A stretch of DNA of 64,000 nt from Alviniconcha marisindica (lineage: Eukaryota > Mollusca > Gastropoda > Provannidae), in assembly GCA_018857735.1 (NCBI GenBank), contig JABMCL010002504.1, positions 256,770-320,769 of the forward strand, read 5' to 3'. Shown in pieces: positions 18,801 through 33,400 of the stretch. Each line of letters opens with the position of its first letter. The first letter of the stretch is position 1. Under the pieces are notes generated by a model. That model was not told the origin of the DNA, searched no databases, and worked only from the letters and a program-made list of their open reading frames with translations. Position numbers and translations under genes: made by a program.

Positions 18801-20802
18801 TTGACTCGGGTGCCTAGGACAAAAATAGTTGAACAGTTAACTAAAAGTGAAAGAATTAATAATAATAAATAAAAAAATCATAATAAATATTACTAAAAAA
18901 AATCACAGCCAAAGAATAATGCTATTAAGATCAGCACCTTACATTTTTAGAACTGGAAGGCAGACAGGCATGGTCACTATAATTATGTTGAATGTTAATA
19001 TTTCCACAGCTTGTGTTGTAATCGTAATGTTCAACATCTAACTTGACGACTTTAACCTGCGTAAATTTGAATTGTCTACCATATATGATGATTTGTTTGA
19101 AGACGTAGTTTGTAAACAAAACGAACTGCGTTAAGCGCAAGCAAAAAATGTAAAGAGTACGATCAGAATATACTGTTTATAACCAATCTGCTGTTGCACA
19201 TTACGATTTCAACACGCACTCATGTTGTAAGAAACTGTGAATTTTTTTTTTTTGAAAGCATCTGAACAAACTTTAGATCGACAGCAACAAAAACTCACTC
19301 AGTATACTAACATTCCGATACTTTTAAAAGATTCGGGCATATACCTAGATATCATTGCATAACCGGAAGATTTGACTAAATCTCCGATGAATGTTTAAAT
19401 AAAGTTGAACGTTACGGTCTTCAAAAATATTACCACACACCTTTCGCATATCAGAACGTCTCTTCCATGCGGCCATGTGCTAAAAGCAAATGACCTGGAT
19501 GTATAACATGGCTGACCGGAAGTAGTGCAAAAGCGCAAAAACTAAAAAAAAATCCTTTTGCTTGTTTAATCTAATACGTTGTTGAACGTTATTTATTGCA
19601 ACGATTTTATGAAGAATGGCAAAATATATTAAAAAACTACCCAGACATTTGGCAGTAAAATAAAACATTGGTGCCTGATGCAGTGACGTACCACAGTGAC
19701 TGGAGTAAAGTTTCGACGAAAGAGAAAGTCCGTTCTTCACTAGATTGTCTGCGGATGCTGGTCATGAAACATTTCAACAACATAACGTTCGACCGAGGGA
19801 TATTTCAGAGCCTCTAACTCCAAAAACAAAACTTAGTGATAATCGATTTTATATGCACGTGTAAAGCAATATCTCCTCTGTGCAAATCGGTGACTGAGGT
19901 AATGTTTTGATTCATCATGTACGTGAACGAAAGCATCAAAAGCACTCACCGTGAGCGTGTCCGTTTTCAGGGTCGAATTTCGTGGCGCTTTTCACTTTCA
20001 AAAAATAATATTTCTCCAGCTGCTCCAGATTTGGAGCTCATATTGTTTCCACTGTGATACTGACCAATTATGAATGCACACACAAAGCAACAACAAGACA
20101 AAGTGTTTCAAACAGATTTTATTGACAGTCAAAAATCGGACCCCCTATTTGCGCACCTTTTGGCACTAAGTCATATGTTGTAGTTCTTTTGTATTTTTTG
20201 TTGTTGTGTCTTTCTAATTGTAGTTGTACTTTTGCAGAGCCTACAGTTATGCTTGGGATAGATGTTCAGTACTTTTTCTCATTATGTTTGTGAAAAGTTG
20301 ATTAGTCACTGATGTAATATATATTTTTGAAAATGTATATTTTCAGCCTGAGCTGTTGCTGAAAGAAGATGGAGTAAATACATTGCCCAAAGACCTCACT
20401 GTCCCAGATCTTTGCGCTGCCCTGGCATCACTGAAGAGAAAAGACGATGCTGCATCACTATGGAAACAGTCGCATGTATCGGCACAAAGTTTTTTTGAAA
20501 ACAGAACAGGTGTGCATGCTTTGAGATGTCATAAGTTGTTTAGTTCATGATTTAATTAATTGAAGAACATTTCTAGTGTTTGGTTGATGAAGTTGTTCTT
20601 ACAGTATTTATTTATGAGGTGTTGCTGTTAGGTCCTTTAGATAGCTGTCAGAAATTTGATTACAGTGGAACTTTATAGTATTAGTAATAATAATAATGAA
20701 CTATAGATATAGTGCCTTGTTTTTAAATTGTGAGCAATGAGCACTTTACAATAACAGTTAACATTGTCCACATGTGCACACTCAAGCATGCATGCCCCTC
20801 AC

Positions 20803-20839
<37 letters not shown>

Positions 20840-23800
20840 AGTAACACACACACACACACACACACATACAGTGACACTTGTACACACATTGTTATAGATT
20901 TAATGCAAAAACAAGCAAAAGCAAAACAAAAAAATTAAAAGTGTCAAAAAAGATGACCACTTCCTTCTAAAGGGAGCTCTCTTTGACAGTTTTAGAGGGT
21001 TCTGTTACATCTTGAAGGGATGCTTGAGATTCGAGTGGCATCGGGTTTGATCCATGGTGTGTCAACGTTCAGTCTGCGGGTGTCATGTACAGGCATATAG
21101 TAGGAGTAGTAGCCATAGTAGGAAGCATGCATTGTGGTCTGGGTAGCTGTGTGAATGTGTCTTGTAATGTAGTATGAATCATTCAGTTGTAACCCTTTGT
21201 GCATTGTGATCTGGGTAACTGGGAGCAGGTAACTTGTTGTACATTGTAGTAGGAAGCATTCAGTTGTAACGTGCATGTGGTGTGGGTAACTGTGCAGGTG
21301 TCTTGTTGTAACATAGTAGGAAGCATTCAGTCGTAACCCTTCAGGAATGTGGTCTAGGTAACTGTGTGCAGATGTCTTGTTTTACATAGTAGGAAGCATT
21401 CAGATGTAACCCTTCATGCAATATAGTGTGGGTAACTGTGTGCATGTGTCTTGTTTTACATAGTAGGAAGTATTCAGTTGTAACCCTCCATGCTTTGTGG
21501 TGTGGGTGACTGTGTGCAGGCTTCCCCAGCAGTCACTTACATCAGTCAGGCGAGACGAGGGCACTCCTTCACCTCTTGCAAAACTCCAAAGTGCAGCAGT
21601 TTTTCCAGCGTACGTTCACCTCTTTGGGTACGTGAGTCCTCAGCCTGTCAGACAGACAAGTGCTTACCTGTCAGTCAGCTTCTTTTTTTTCTTCCCTGTG
21701 TCTTCACAGTCAGATACGGGCAAAATATTAATTCAGCATGTCTTTGTAAATCATACACAATGTGATGTATATCAAAATATATCCAAGAGTAAGAAAAAGT
21801 GTTATGATTTTGTTTTGATTCTATCAAAGTGTCATACTCAGAGACACTTTCTATGCTCCTCTCCCTCTCTTCCTAACTTGTCTTCCCCTCCCCAACCTCT
21901 CTGTCTCTGGTTCTCCCCCTTTCTCTCTCTCCTCTCCCCACAGTTCCCCCACTCATACTGCATTATGGGTAAGTTTTATTGTGTTGTTTTCATTTCCATA
22001 CATCCAACCCAGCAGTTCTCACTCACAGTTCAGAACTTCTCTTTTAAAACCTTTCTCTTTCCTTCTTTCTCTGAGCTACCACAACCCCCTCAAAGACATT
22101 GGAAGCTGTATATGCACCTTTTGTTGTTTTCTTCACAGAGTGCAGACATTTGCACTGGACAGTGGAAGACAAAAGAGATGGACTAGAGAGACAGAGGAAT
22201 AGGATGAGGGAGTAATGTGATTTGTTTGTGTATTTTTGCAAAATTTGACTGATATTTGGGCTACAGGCATTTCCTTGTCCTCCACCCTGCCCCCAGCTTG
22301 TTCATTCATTGTTCATTCATGTTGTTTTGTGATTATATTTGGATTGTCTTCTGTGGCACTCCAGGCTGTGTTGATTCAACAAACACAGCTTTTGAGCCTC
22401 ACACATAATATCATGGAGGGATTGAGCACATTCTGTTCCTAATTGATTCATCAGGATCCTTTTCTTTCTGGCCACAGCCACGCAGCAGAGGAGAGGGTTC
22501 AAGACGATACGTTCAGACAGGATAGGAGGCCTGGGAAAGGACAAGCATGAGAAATCCATCGTGGACGAACTGAAGACAAGCGTAAGTATGAACAGGATCA
22601 GTACAGTAACCAAGTGTTTCCTGAGGTGTAGGCAGGTGCAGACACCTTTAACGTACCTGGTACACATGCAGAGCAAAGAGAATACACACAGAAGTTGACA
22701 TTACTCATTAGCGAACAGCCAGCTACAGTTCAGCTGTGATGATCGATAGCAGGTTAGTTGCAGTCCAGGTGCTTTATATTGTAGGTGCATTTTTCTTCTC
22801 CATTTGTTATGTCAGTTCAAAGTATTGTATGGCTGAAAACTGGAAGTGCTGCCAGAGACAGCTACATAATGTGCCAATTTCAGCTTACAGTTAACAATGT
22901 ACTTTTATCCTGCTTAAATTTTGCCTGTAATATAGTGTAAATACAGAAGGATAAAGGTGCACATGGGAAATAGTGGTGGCATCCTCAGAGATCTTCAAAA
23001 ACAGCATTAAAGCACAGAATAGGCTTGGGCAGGGCATTTTAACCTAAAGGTGGCATTTTCAAACTAATGTAACTGTTTGGTCGTGAGTGTTACAGCTATG
23101 ATCTTTTACAGAAGAAACACTATGTATATAATGTAGGTGTATACAAAATGGTATGTTATGTGGATAAGTGGTTGTTGAGAAATGCCAGTTTGAAAAATGC
23201 TTTTTTATGAGAAAATGCTCAAAACAGTTTACCAGGAGACAAAGCTCTTTTTTCAAAGATGATCCAATCAAAATCAAAATGTGGACAAATGATCAAAACA
23301 ACACAGAAAGAACAAATCAGGAACATGAAAATCTTTTTTTAAATATAATTAATGTTTTATTGACATCTAAAACTGTACATAATTAAGTAGCCAAGGGAAG
23401 TAAGCACGGAGAGAAAAATATAAAGGGAAATGACCCAGCACTTAACACTTTCCAAGATGAGTAACCAGTTAGCTAATAGCAGGCAACACAAGTCACAAGT
23501 ATTAAACAGTCATTTTTGTTGTATATGTAACTGATGTAGCACAAAACATAACAAAAAATATAACATCATTCTCATTCTTAAAATCTGAAATCGTCCGGCT
23601 CACGCTAGCACTTGCATCTCAGTCACTCTTCTTATGAAGAAAAGCTATGATGATTATGTTAATGTCCATTTATTATACAACATTCAGCTATACATGTATC
23701 AATGAAATAGAATGGAAGAAGTTTGATTTAAATGTAAATTCCCAGCCTTGGGGCCACAAACTCTGTAAGTGCATAATTACTTCAAAACTTTATATAATTA

Positions 23801-24435
23801 TGTACACTCTGTTCAGATTAACAAAATTATTTTTGTTGTGTATGCAGCTGATGTAATAAAATACACAAAGCATACCAAAAAATATATAACTTTTTTCTTA
23901 ATCTTAAAACATTCTCATTCTTAAAATCTGAAATCTTCAGGCCTGCACTAACACTACAGTCAATTTTATGGAGAAAAAAAACTATGATGAATATAATGCC
24001 CGGGGAAGTTCATCCATGGCTGGAACCTGGTTTTGGGCATTGCAGCCTTTTCAGAATGTTTTCTGTGACTCTGCCATCATAAACTTGTCAGCTGAAGTAG
24101 GCAATTTCTACTGAAAGCAGAAAAAAATTAAAAAAAATTAATACAATAATAGACAATACCATCAGTAGTGACAGTTCATTGCAAAAACTTACTTTAAGTT
24201 ACTTTTAACAACACCGCTAGTACTATAGTACTGGCTCCACTAAACTGGCCTAGTCTGAGACCTGAAGAGAACTAAGAAGATGAGGTGGTACAGGTAAAAA
24301 GCAAACAACCAAAAATCAAAACAAGCTAAAAATTCTTGGAACAGTTAAAAACCAGTTGAACATGGAATTACAAGTATTCATGAACTAATCTAGTATTAGT
24401 AATCAAGGTTCAGAGAGACTTAGTCTGTGTGTTGT

Positions 24436-24470
<35 letters not shown>

Positions 24471-27400
24471 AGAAAAAAGTCAACAACAAAAATAAGAGTT
24501 GGATTTTGAAGAGATAATTGAAACCAACTTGCCCAACAACAAAAGTTAAATCACAGAGGTGGGATTGACAGAGAGCTCCTGTTAATTCACTTAAGTTGGA
24601 TTTGTCAACAAAAATACAAGTTGGATTTGTCAACAAAAATACAAGTTGACCCCCCCCAATTAGATCCATTCCTTGTTAACATAAACTTGTTGCATGTAGT
24701 TGTTATTGTACCCCCCCCTTTTTTTTTTAAACAACAAAACACAGAGGTAGGACTGACTGATAGCAGTGATACAGAGCTCCTGTTAATTCACCCAAGTTGG
24801 ATTTGTCAACAAAAATAAAATTGAATTAAAAAAAATCAGATCCATTCCTTGTTGACATAAAGTTGTTGCATGTAATTGTTATTGTACCCTAAATTTTTAT
24901 TTTTTTATCATATCATAATCATAGAGGCAAGACTGACTGTTAATTCACTCTAATTGGATCTGTCAACAAAAATACAAGTTAAAACAACAACAAAATCAGA
25001 TCTACTTCTTGTTAACAAAGTTGTTGCATGTATGTAATTGTTGGTTGGGCATAATTGTTATTGTACCCTCAATTATTTTTTATTTTTTTTAAATCATAGA
25101 GGTGGGGCTGACTGTCGGAGAACTGTTAATTCACTCAACAAAAATACAAGTTAAAAAGAACAAGAAGAAAACGATCTTGGTATGTACCAAGGGTATCTCT
25201 CCTACGTGCCTTTACCCTCCCACTCCCAGTCAAAGTTCGACTCGTCCATAAAAGTCCATTGCTCTTTACCGTAAACAAAATTGGGCAAGTTCAAATGTTG
25301 CTGGGCGAAGAAAAGGGTTGCAATTTGTCGTTACCCATAATTACTAAACTATGATTTTATCAGTAGGAATATATCTCTTCATTAATACAATAAACCTACA
25401 TATTCAGTCCATTCATGGTCTTGATTTGCTTAATTTCAGCGTGCATAGGTCAATATTATTTCTGTAGATGCACTCGCTCATGCCTGCCTGGTCGGTTTGT
25501 CAGCTTCAAACTTCGATCAGGTTGAACTTGTTTTTTCACAAAAATTCACCAATTTAGTTTAAACAAAGTCTAAATAATTAGATTAATCCCTAAGCTATCT
25601 TCTGGTGTACGTTTCAAGACTTAGCTTATTATGCTGTGAAATCCTTCCCGGAACAGATGACACATCTTGCCGATTTTCAAACGGATGTTGTCAAATGTCA
25701 TATGAACGGAAATTTTTTGAAACCACCTTTGATTGGTTAATCTCGACTTCCTCTATCCGCTGATATAGTTTCTGATTGGCTGCGTTAGGGTTTACTTGCC
25801 CCGCGACCCAAAACAAAAGCGGTCTTTGCGAGGATCGTCAAAGCGAAATCGCAGACAGCGCAAGCAGTGAAAAAGCAGCCGCGACGGTGCCTGTGACCGC
25901 CAGCGCTTATCAGTATAAGGCCGCTCGCAGTGTTGTCGCTCAGCGTGCAGCGGCGATGAATTTGTTCTCTTTAAAAAAAATATTAAAAGTGCTTTCGATG
26001 TACCAATGGTATTTACATTGGTACCGTTGGAAACAGCCTACACAGAAGAAACAGTTCAAGCAGATAATGACCATGTCCTTGGTTTGAGAGAAACAGTGGA
26101 AAAAATTGTTGAAGGATTTTTTTATTTTTATGCACCCAGTGAACCAAGACAGAAATATACTTTTTGAAAACATCAGACATTGCACTAAATCTCAGAAGTG
26201 CATGTAGGGTGGTACCTTGTTCTGAGAAGGAACAGCAGGAACATTCTTGGAAGCGCAAAGTACATACAATGTATCAGTTTAAGCAGGTTGTAAATTGTGT
26301 ATAGTGTTTATTTTCATGTGTGCATGTGCCTGTGTGTGCATACAATATGTGAATTGTGATTAGAATAGTTTCTCTGGACAGGATTTTGTGCTGTAGAAAT
26401 ACTTCAGTAATGATTATGTAGAGGGTAGTTACCATGTTCTGTGAGAGAAACAACAGGAATACTTCTTGAAATGCACAAGTACATAATGTGGAGGGTATTA
26501 AGTACAAAGACTCCAGGCATAGCTGTTTTTTCAGCAGTAAAACACCGCATAATGTGTGGATGTTCATGACATTTGAGAGGCACAGCAGGAGTGCTCCCTG
26601 AAAACTTCAGACACAGCAGTGTAAAGCACATACACAACTCACAGGTGTAAATCCAACCCTGGTGCAGTTCAAACCTTTCTGGACCAGCTCATTATCTAGG
26701 AGATGGTACTGAAGCTGCAATTGTCCTTCAAAATGTCCTATGCTAAGAGCATGCTTTGTTTGGGGGCCTGATTCATTGCAGCTGTCATCCAAGATGTTCA
26801 AGCAGAAGACAAAGCCCAGACACACAGGAGAGTTTAACAAGCTAGTCAGCGCTCACAACGCAGAGCCAGAGGTGCAGGACAAACTCAAGGTGGGCTTTTC
26901 TCCTGAAAGCTAGTGCATTGCCTCGGTGTCAAGGCTGTGCTGGCAGTTGTCTTATGTGTTTTGCTCTGGTAGATGTACTGAGTCTTTTGTCCTGGCACAT
27001 GTCCATTGTGTTCTGTCCTGGTAGATGTCCTCTGGCAAATGTCCTGTGTGTTATTTTTTATAATTTTTAGCATGTATCATGTTTTACCCTGAGAGGTGTT
27101 CCACATGTTCTGCCCTGGTAAATGTGTCTTGGCAAATGTCCTGTGTCTTCTGTTTTTTTTCCTGGTAGATGACTCATGTCTTCTGTCATGGCCAAGGTCC
27201 TGTATGTTCTGTCCTGGTGAATATTTTGTCCTAGCACTAGTAGCAGACATCATATCTGTTCTGTCCCAGCAGATGTCCTGTATGATCTGTCCTGACAAAT
27301 GTTGTATCTTCTTCTGTCCTGGTAGATATCCTGTGTGTTCTATCCTGGCAAATGTCCCATATCTTCTGTTCTGTCCTGGCGAGTTGTAGCACTGGAAGTA

Positions 27401-30400
27401 AAGACATTCAAAGAGTGAATGCTTCATGGAATGCTCTATTTATTGGTCATCAAAACAGATCTGTTTTGGAAAACCATTGTCACAAAGCAAACCAGTATCT
27501 TTGCACACCAGATACTGAGACAGTCTGCTTGTGAAGAGAGATCAAAACACATGAAAAGTTCAAAAGAATGCTTTTTGGTTTTTTAATCAGACAGTGCAAA
27601 ACATGCAAAGTTTCTCGGTAGACCCCTTCTTCAGGCAACAAACAGACTGTTAATCTTTGAATAAGCACAGGAAGAAAGAAATTAAATCCTTGGATTTCAT
27701 GACTTTCTGTTTTTCAACTTTTGCTCCATTGTGTTTTGATTTAGATTTTTCTTTTCAGAATGCTAGTAGCTGGGGGGGGGGGGGGGGGTATTTGTGTTTT
27801 TTGTTTGTGAGGAGCCAACACTAAAGCATCACTCCTTGCAGGGAAACTGCTGATGTATCCTGCTTGTGGCCGTGGTACAGCCTTTACTGCTACTAATGAT
27901 AATTAAATATTTATAAAGCACAAACCTCTAGCATAAGAGCAGAGCTTGGTGCATTGCATAATTTATGAACTACTGACATTGACTGATAGCAAATGGAAAA
28001 AGACAATGACTACAAGCAGTTCAAAGCTATAGAGGCAAGACCTACATATGTTACACACAATGACACATGCATACAAGCACATGCAAATGGATGCACAAAT
28101 ACACGAGGGGGGGGGGGGGGGGGGGGAGAGAAATTGAGCTAGCAGTAGTAGGATTTATGGGTTTTGTCCAATTGAATAGCATTCTTTTGAACCTTTTATG
28201 TATTTGGATTTTGAAAGTCTAATCATGATCTGTCTATAAGCTCACTCACTTGCCTGTTACCCAGGTGGCTTTTGCAGAAGGGTACCATGCCAAGGAGAAG
28301 ACGGAGCTAGACTCCAAGAACACCTTCTCGTCACGGGCTTTCCGCCTGGTGTTCTACTTGTGTCTGCTGTGGCTGGCAATTCAAGTCATCCAAGTTTTCA
28401 GTGCTGTCGGTGGAGGTGGGCAAACTGGAGTTAAGTTTTATTAACCTGCTTGTGTTTCTTGTTGCTTAGAATAACTGAGTACTGTTGGGGGGGGGGGGAG
28501 CAGTACTCTGATTTAGTCTTATTAACCCACTTGGTCCCAGATCAGCTGGCACCCTTTCTCTGTAAAATCCCATGCAAAGGGAAGCAACTGTGTCAAATGA
28601 TCCTGGTATATACAACTTTAAAAATCAATAGCAAACTCAAAATAAAAATTTCAACTCACTTTGTATTTCCCCCAGCTTATGAATACATTGTTCTTGTGTA
28701 TATCTGACCGGTTTGTTTGAGATGTTGTGTGTGTGTTTTTCACTCAAAACTAATCGTAAAAATTAAAAAACTCCACACTCAGAACTGTCCTTGTTTGAAT
28801 GTCAGGTTTTGTTAGGGTGCACACAGGCACCTAGCAAAATTTCCAGTTTGAATCTCCAAAGATGAAGCTCCATGAGTTTGGTAGGGTGCCTAGGGTAAGC
28901 GACTCACTTCAGAAAGGGAAAGGAACAGGCAATGACAGGCAGTCTGGGGCTAGGTGGGTTAACCTGCTTGTGTCTGTTGCGGCTTAGAATACATCTAGTG
29001 CTCTGTGATGGGGGGGGGGGGGGGGCAGATACTCTTGTTGATTCTTATTAACCCGCATGTTTTTTATTAACCTGCTTATGTCTTACGGCTTAGAGTAGGT
29101 CATGTGGTGCTGGATGTGTGTGTTTGGGGAGGGTGCATAGTCTAACTAACCTGCATGTTTTGATTAACCCATTTGTGTCTGTTGTGGCTTAAAATGCAAG
29201 TCATATTGTTCTCTGTGTGTGTTTGGTGGTGCATACTGTAGTTGAGTCTTACTAACCTGTTTGTTTTTATTAACCTGCTTGTGTCTGTTGTGGCTTAGAA
29301 GTTAGAATACAAGTCATTTAGTACTCAGGGAGATGGGATGGGGGCATACTGTTGTTCAGTCTTATTAACCTGCTTGTGTTCTGTTGTGGCTTTTTTGTCA
29401 CCCAGTGCTCTCTGGGTTTTTTTTTTTTTGGGGGGGGGGGTTGGCGCTTACTGTGATCGTCTTATTAATACTCAGAAGGTGCACTCTTTTCAGTCATTGC
29501 AGCATATTGTGATGCACCATTTTGGGCCATAGAATTTTTTGAATTTTTTTAATGCAAAAAATCCCAACACCCAAGACATTGTTTTGAATGTAAAAGCAGA
29601 GAAAGCATACAGTCTTCTTCAATGTGAAGCTAGAACCACAGCTGTCATTTGTTGACTGATTTATTTGTGAAAACAGTTAATAAAACAGGTTTATTTGTGA
29701 AAACTGTTCACAATAAAGTAGGTTTGCCAAACTAAAGTCAACTCGGACTGTTTGCAAAGAAAGCTGGCAAAATGATGGTGAAAAATAATGGAAACAAACC
29801 ATGAGATTCTACTGTGACTAAAGTTTGTGACTGTGACTGGCTTATTTCCCTTGCACCAATTAAAATGTCACCTTTTGAAAAGGCAAACTTGTTGGGATCC
29901 TGTGGCTGACACAGCAACAGGGAAATAGTGAGTGAGAGGAACATGATGATGACATTGACAAGTTGGTTGAGTGTTAATTAACTCACTGATCTGCTTGTCT
30001 ATTCTTGGCCTAGATAAGAATAAGGCATTGAGTAGTACTGTATGTGAGTGGAAGGAGAGGGTAAAAGGGGGGGGGGGGTACTCATGGCTAGAATACAGGT
30101 CATTCAGTACTCTGTGTATGTGGAGGAGGAGGAAGTGGTGTCCTTGTGGCTGCAATGCAAGACGTCATCATATGGGGAGCGGGCGGGCATGGGTTAGCAC
30201 ATGTCTGTTTAATCTGGCTGGTAGTTGCACCCACTGTGGCTTGGATACAAGTCATTGAGCACTCTGTGAGTGTAGGTGTGTGTCTGTAGGTCATATGTGT
30301 GTTCGCGAGTGTGCATGTGTGTGTTTGTCTGTGTGCATGCAGTTTGTGTGTGGAGGGGGTGAGCATATCCAAGCTTTACTAATCTTGTGGTGTACTTGTG

Positions 30401-33400
30401 TCTGCTGTGGTTGGAATACAAGTCATTCAGCACTGTGTATGTGTGTTGGTGTGTATATATGTGTATGTGCCTTCATGTGTCTCTGTGTGTGTGGTGGGGG
30501 TGGGGGGGGGGATTATGGTGAGAACACTTGAGTTCAGTTTTGAGAGTGCCAGATTTGTATTCCTTTTTCAAGTGACCAGGGGTGGATGAGTGCTTGATGA
30601 GGTGTGGGTGAGGAAGGGAAGGGGTGGCCATAGTGGATGAGTGCATGATGAGGTGTGGGTGAGGAAGGGAAGGGGTGGCCACAGTGGATGAGTGTGTGAT
30701 GAGGTGTGGGTGAGGAAGGGAAGGGGTGGTCATGGTGGATGAGGTGTGAGTGAGGAAGGGAAGGGGTGGTCATGGTGGATGAGGTGTGAGTGAGGAAGGG
30801 AAGGGGGCCAGTGCATACTGATGTCGCGTTGTCTTTGTCTTTTACAGGACCCGTGCGAGGGCTGGGGGTGCTGGGAAGGGAACATTTCGAGATTAATCCG
30901 GAGGAGATTCACGTCAACTTTTCCGATGTCAAAGGGGTTGGTTCTCAGCTTTTCAAATTGATACCTCTTTGTAGAGTGCACATTGCCACATGCACACACT
31001 CATGCACATACATCGCATATGCTGTTGACTGTTTTGTGATTTGGTGACTTAGGTTTTGAACTGATGTAAACAAAAAAAATGAATGTGTGATTCATCCTGA
31101 TGGGACTTTGTGTGGTTGGTGGGAGGTTAAAATCCAAGATCTAACCAGCTAACTAACTGTCAGTTTTGAGCTGTGGCATAACAAGCCATAGCAGAAACAT
31201 TAGAAAGCAGAACCTGGTAGTTGATGCCAACAGTGTGAGTCCTTTTCCATTCTTGACCACCATGTCTGGCAGCATATCTGTCCTGTTGGTGGTGCAGAAG
31301 GGGTGTTATGTAGAGGTTGACGTGTATTGCGTTTTGTGGCAGGTGGAGGAAGCGAAGCAGGAGCTGAAGGACATTGTGGAGTTCCTCAAGGACCCAGAGA
31401 AGTTCACCGTCCTGGGGGCCAAGCTGCCCAAAGGTGAGCCGTGCCACCATGAGCGGAGTTCCTGCAGTCTGGGAAAACTTCTGCAAAATGACCTGCCATT
31501 TTCAAGGCCTTGAAAGTCTAAAAAATGAATAACATTGAACTCAATCTTTGAGGGTTTGTGAATTTTGACCCCTTGTGTCAAACTGAAAAGCTGAGGATTC
31601 CCTGGCTTGGAGAATAACTTGCTTGATAGTTTCTTGCCATGGCAGTAGTGTATATGACCCATTCTCAGAACATCATCTGTGAAGTATGACACAAGACGGA
31701 ATAAATCAATAGCATATATAAATGGAAATCGTAGTAGTGGGTTGTCTAACTGTTATATTTTCTAAAGATAAGAGCTAGAAGATAGTTTGTGGCCAATTGT
31801 TGATGTTGAAGGAGATTTTATTGAAACTGCCTACCTACCTTGATCAGATGTGACTGATGACATGAAAAGTAGTCAAACAAAGTATTAACATAATCAGCAT
31901 ATGTTGTTAAATATACATGAATTGAAAGATGTGTGTTGCTGTCACCAGCTGAAATAAGACATCTCATATATATATAAAAAATCATTGTTTTTGAATGTGA
32001 AAATGTCATGTCATCAGTAACGTCCAACAAAAGTCCTTTAATTTAATTATTTGTGCTTTACATTTAAAAAAATATTGACAGTAATTAACAAACACAACTT
32101 ATACATGGTACAAATACTGTTTATTTCATATGCAGTATAACAACCAAAAAAAATGCAGAAAATTCAGTAATATCAGAGATTAAGAGAATTTTTTTGTCAA
32201 CATCACATCCGATCAAAAATGTCAAAACAGTTTATTATGTGATACATTTTTTACATTTCATTTATTTCTACTTTGATGCAGTCAAAACTTCTTGACATAA
32301 CAGACACTGCAGTATCATACAAGCATGACAGATACAGCAGGCTGCTAAAAACTATTACTGTATTACTATTAATATTATACATCTATTATTGTTCTTTTTT
32401 TAAATTTTATTTTTTATCCATTTCTAAAAACAAAGTCACTAAATTCTGTTTGAAAAGCTGAAATAAGATTGGTGTTTCACAATTACAACAAGCATTTTTA
32501 ATTAAAGAAGCATTATGATGAAATTGCAATCCTAATTTGGTAAAGGTGACCATGTGCTCAGTCATGATTATGACAAGAATTCGCTTTTTGTCACTCTGAA
32601 CTTGTTGTCTTCAAATTTAAACAGTGTGCAACTGAAAATATCTGCCTTCTACATGGACTACATTGTTGCCACATCGACCATTCCATACATGGAAATTAGC
32701 CATGATTTAGTCACTAAATAGTGTGAAACTTGTGTAAAAGTGCTGTAAATGTGATTGGACGTGACGTAATGTTTGGACATGATTTGTTGATGACAAAAAA
32801 AGGTAAATCGCTAACCATGCCTGGTTTTCACCATTTTTTACATCAAAACAAAGCTGACTACTTCCGGGTCACCTGGTACTACAAAACTAGGATTGGAACA
32901 TATTGCTGTATTCAGTAGTTTGTTTGGGTTTCAACTTTGATTGGGTGTGATGAAATGACAAGACTGTCGTCGAAATAAAAACATGGAGAGTAAAGCTAAA
33001 TAAACCACAAAACAGTTGAAATAAATGATGCAGACTATTCCTGCTGTAAAGACACCCACATTGATGGACTTGTTACAGCAGTTTATTCATTTATGAGCCG
33101 AGTCGAGCTTTTTCAAAAAATATTCTGACCGATGACGGGACGCGTCACGACCGATCCACGATATTCAGTACTCCATAATATAAATAAAACGTAAAAAGTT
33201 TTCACTTTTTTTTAATAGGATGAAGAATAAAAGTATTATTCATCCATGAAATAATTTAGTTTTGGGTAGAACTCGTAGTGGTGAGTCACTTTAAGTTCGT
33301 TTAAACATCGGTGCCGGCGTCACGTTTTCACGTGGAGTGTTTACATTACTTTCAGTTCATTCACACAAATAAACCACACTTTCGCTCAAGTAACAAACAT

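Noticed and set aside
21497..22186. 229-codon plus-strand frame
   Set aside because: Only 21530-21627, in another frame, fits YME1L1; the rest is T/C-rich intron with no family resemblance.
27077..27427. Open frames on both strands
   Set aside because: Product of the TTCTGTCCTGG minisatellite.
30473..30773. Pro/Ser/His-rich minus-strand repeat protein
   Set aside because: Direct translation of the minisatellite before YME1L1 exon 8.
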